Of a DNA stretch of 11,383 nucleotides, positions 9,388 to 11,383 are shown one piece after another. A program made the position numbers and the translations under genes. Numbering within the stretch: the stretch's first letter is position 1; the number at the start of each line of letters is the position of its first letter. Origin of the DNA: Gymnopilus junonius (Eukaryota > Basidiomycota > Agaricomycetes > Agaricales > Galerinaceae); NCBI GenBank assembly GCA_015501075.1, contig JADNYJ010000851.1, positions 1 through 11,383 on the forward strand. Direction: 5' to 3'. Below the pieces are notes generated by a model, which saw nothing but the letters and a program-made list of their open reading frames with translations, was not told the origin of the DNA and searched no databases.

Positions 9388-10629
9388 CCGGGGTTAATTT
9401 TCAATTTTGATGCGAGTAAACGAAGAGAGCAAGCATGCACAAATAACGCGTCTTTTCTTTTTGCTTCCGTCCACGACTCGGACTCCTGAGACGCGTCGAC
9501 AGGAAAAATGAAGCTTCATATCGACCGTTCCCAACTGTGAAATGGTCCAAGTGACACTGCGCTCTCTTAACTCACTGACGGCAATATGTACTCTGATGCT
9601 AGAGTTCTGAAACACATTCCCTCGTTCTCCCGACTCCCGGCTATCGCCTCTATATGACACAACGATGGATATGATAGCATATGATGCTTGTCCACTCAGC
9701 GTGCTCTCAGGTACACTCCCGCTGCTCCTGAATCCCATAACCTTGTCTCTTCAAGGCTGGGACGTACGTATAAATGGTAGTAACATATACCTCTCTGGAG
9801 TGACTCGGCCCTCAGCGATGGTTTTTCTCCACATTGATCACTCAGCTGTCTCTGGCCACAAGTTCTTATCTCTTTTTCAGTCATCAGTAGGCAGACGCTG
9901 TCCAGTTCACTTAAACTCTGGTCTGTACAAACTTCCGCCAATTTCGGATGTCATTCTAATTCAATCCATTCTCTCTGATACCCTCATCCTTTTTCACCGC
10001 GGAAAAGAAAGCGAGCTGAAAGAAATGGAATAGCCCGCTGTCCCTTTAAGCATGCCTCCATGTAACTTTCTCTGTTTATTGACAAAAGAAAGGCCCAAAT
10101 TTTGATCGACTCTTTCGTCCAGAATGTCTTCACCATCAGAAACTAGGCACGCCTTTTCCCATTCTCCATTCTCCGTTATCAGGGATTGGGTTCTGCAGAA
10201 GTCAGCTTACGCCTTCATTCTTCCTTTTTGAACTCATTCCAGTCCCGGCCGAAGCTGAAATTTTTGCACGTTGAATTGTATTTTGAAAATTAGCCCACTT
10301 GATGAGCAGTTGGGCCAATTCTCCTGGAGATATGGGCGTCGTTTTGACTGGCGGAGCACCCAGTACCAAAGTGTTCAATTCCAAGTTGTCTACGCGCACT
10401 ATTTACTATCAAACTCATCTAGTTATGCTTATGTACAAATCAAAGTCCAGTCCAAGTCGATATACCCCGATAATCGAACGAAACAGTCCAACTTTATGAA
10501 AACGTCCATGGTGTCCTTTCTCTCAGCCGAGGGAAAGAGCTTGCTTCCAGCGCTTTAGATATTCTGCTGTGGAAAGCTTTGACTGCATTTGTGCTTATCC
10601 CAGCATAGCACGTAGCAATTCCACGCAAT
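9388..10629. other. Intergenic stretch with no gene I can support
   Basis: This probably holds the 3' flank of the right-hand gene and distal upstream DNA of the large gene. Open frames of 60-122 codons exist on both strands (for example 9665-10033 plus, 10271-10558 plus, 9738-9394 minus) but lack splice context or recognisable motifs. Two minus-strand frames look mildly coding-like, at 10399-10211 and at about 10205-9999; they are discussed as an observation. I see no tRNA, transposon ends or long repeats. Confidence 0.4.
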
Positions 10630-10812
10630 TCATCCCTCTACCAGTTCAAAAACAGACGTCAAATTCTCCTCCGTCAGACCTTGGATCTCTGCATAGAAAA
10701 AAAGACACAGGTCACAGGGAGTCTCCATAAATAAATAAAAAAGAGAAAGAAAGAGGGAAGTAGAAGGCATATATGTACTCTTCTGTTCGTTCCTCCTACC
10801 ATTCACAGAATC
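10630..10812 (-). CDS. Possible terminal exons of a minus-strand gene
   Basis: Two short exons, 10812-10779 and 10688-10630, are separated by a 90-base intron with a GTACAT donor and a T-rich TTTTTTTCTATGCAG acceptor. They encode DSVNGRRNEQK-KIQGLTEENL and then TSVFELVEG-stop. The last 18 residues read like a real protein end, with good codon usage and a strong acceptor. They may be the variable C-terminal tail of the DUF6534-type gene upstream or part of another gene. I cannot connect them in phase to 11015-10847, and I do not recognise the sequence. Confidence 0.35.
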   Translation of the reverse strand, partial: DSVNGRRNEQKSTYMPSTSLFLSLFYLFMETPCDLCLFFYAEIQGLTEENLTSVFELVEG

Positions 10813-10846
10813 CTATTGCAAAACCGGCAAAACCATTTATCAACTA

Positions 10847-11082
10847 TTAAACACTCCATCGATAGGATAACAACATGTATGTGACTTTGCATAGGGTGTA
10901 ATGCAAATTGTGGAACATGTGTGGAAACATTGCTCGATACATGGAATTGCAATGATTCCACGTCCATAGTGGCACACCTTTCCTATCCTGATGGGTAGAA
11001 GGCCGGACGTTAAGCCTGTAAATTAAGCACATCGACATTCGGACTTGGATATCTCGGTAGTTAGACCACACTCATATAGCAA
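10847..11082 (-). pseudogene. Downstream exons of the DUF6534-type gene, not joining cleanly
   Basis: After a GTGAGT donor (intron 11167-11083, acceptor TTACATTACAG) an 11-base mini-exon (11082-11072) would add V-A-I, as the family predicts. It then reads TGA. A further 56-base GTGTGG...TTTACAG intron (11071-11016) leads to LNVRPSTHQDRKG, which fits the LNxR end of the family domain but in a phase one base off. The frame then runs to a TAA at 10849-10847. Residues on both sides look like the family, so the break may be decay, a sequence error or non-canonical splicing. Confidence 0.45.
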
Positions 11083-11167
11083 CTGTAATGTAATAAATCA
11101 AACAAACGTCAACGTCCAGTCGTTAAACATGACCATCGTGAATAGAGTGGACTACAATCGGACTCAC

Positions 11168-11383
11168 CCATCGTTACTACATATAACTTCGACATCAGCA
11201 AATGGAGGGCCATCCTACGGGACATGAGTTAGAGGATTCAGATTGTGTGTGGCCCAATAGCGTATACGCGCACCAGTGTAGGTTCGTTGGATGGAGGCAG
11301 TACAAGATCATCAACACCAAGTCCGTCATAGCGATTAGGAGACCGCGGGATACAGTGAACGTCAGCAGGTTCTGGAGTACAGT
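11168..11383 (-). CDS. DUF6534-type membrane protein, 3' part, gene continues beyond the window
   Basis: Two exons (11383-11274 and 11214-11168) joined across a 59-base intron encode TVLQNLLTFTVSRGLLIAMT, then a hydrophobic DLVLMILYCL helix, then HPTNLHWMALHLLMSKLYVVTM. This matches the last conserved block of basidiomycete DUF6534 proteins as I know it: a 'GLLT...' helix, a Pro-containing loop, then an SKLYVNS-like segment before LNxR. Members are usually about 300-350 residues with several membrane helices and no known activity. Only the last one or two helices fall in this window. The protein should sit in a membrane with a variable C-terminal tail. The family call is from recognition of the motif pattern, not a search. 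Confidence 0.75.
11215..11273 (-). other. Intron in the DUF6534-type gene (59 bases, phase 2)
   Basis: The donor is GTGCGC, the branch site CTCTAACTC, and the acceptor CCCGTAG. Splicing creates the W codon (TG+G) and the family-like join NLHW-MALHLLMSKLY. Confidence 0.75.

Noticed and set aside
9665..10033. A 122-codon plus-strand frame
   Set aside because: No recognisable motif, AT-rich irregular codon use, and overlapping open frames on the opposite strand; most likely chance.

Overview
The window looks like nuclear DNA of a filamentous basidiomycete, probably a mushroom-forming Agaricomycete. Protein-coding sequence is split by many short GT-AG introns (53-90 bases, several with CTAAT/CTGAC-like branch sites). 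The flanks are T-rich or pyrimidine-rich. The gene at the right edge matches DUF6534, a membrane-protein family that I know to be expanded in Agaricomycetes.

Almost all of positions 519-8680 is one very large minus-strand gene. I rebuilt it by hand as ten coding exons whose phases join exactly: 7,599 bases, 2,532 residues plus a stop. The product is low-complexity, Ser/Pro/Arg/Lys-rich and probably mostly disordered. It contains islands that look conserved, a Lys-rich tract, an amphipathic basic helix, and a scattered set of HxRRxS-type sites with one YTFP tetrapeptide. I do not recognise a named family. The sites suggest a target of an NDR/LATS-family kinase (the Cbk1/Orb6 branch), as an inference.

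The start of this gene is a puzzle. Upstream lies a leader of about 700 bases with an apparent 76-base intron. Once that intron is removed, no AUG remains before 8679. That first AUG has a good context but is one frame away from the long coding frame. A second possible one-base problem lies at the exon 4/5 junction.

Positions 1-518 hold the T-rich 3' flank of the big gene. Positions 9388-10629 hold no gene I can support, only two short coding-like frames on the minus strand. The right end (10630-11383) carries the 3' part of a second minus-strand gene, a DUF6534-type membrane protein entering from beyond the window. Its terminal exons do not join cleanly, so it may be decayed, unusually spliced or affected by a sequence error. 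Nothing in the sequence links the two genes functionally.
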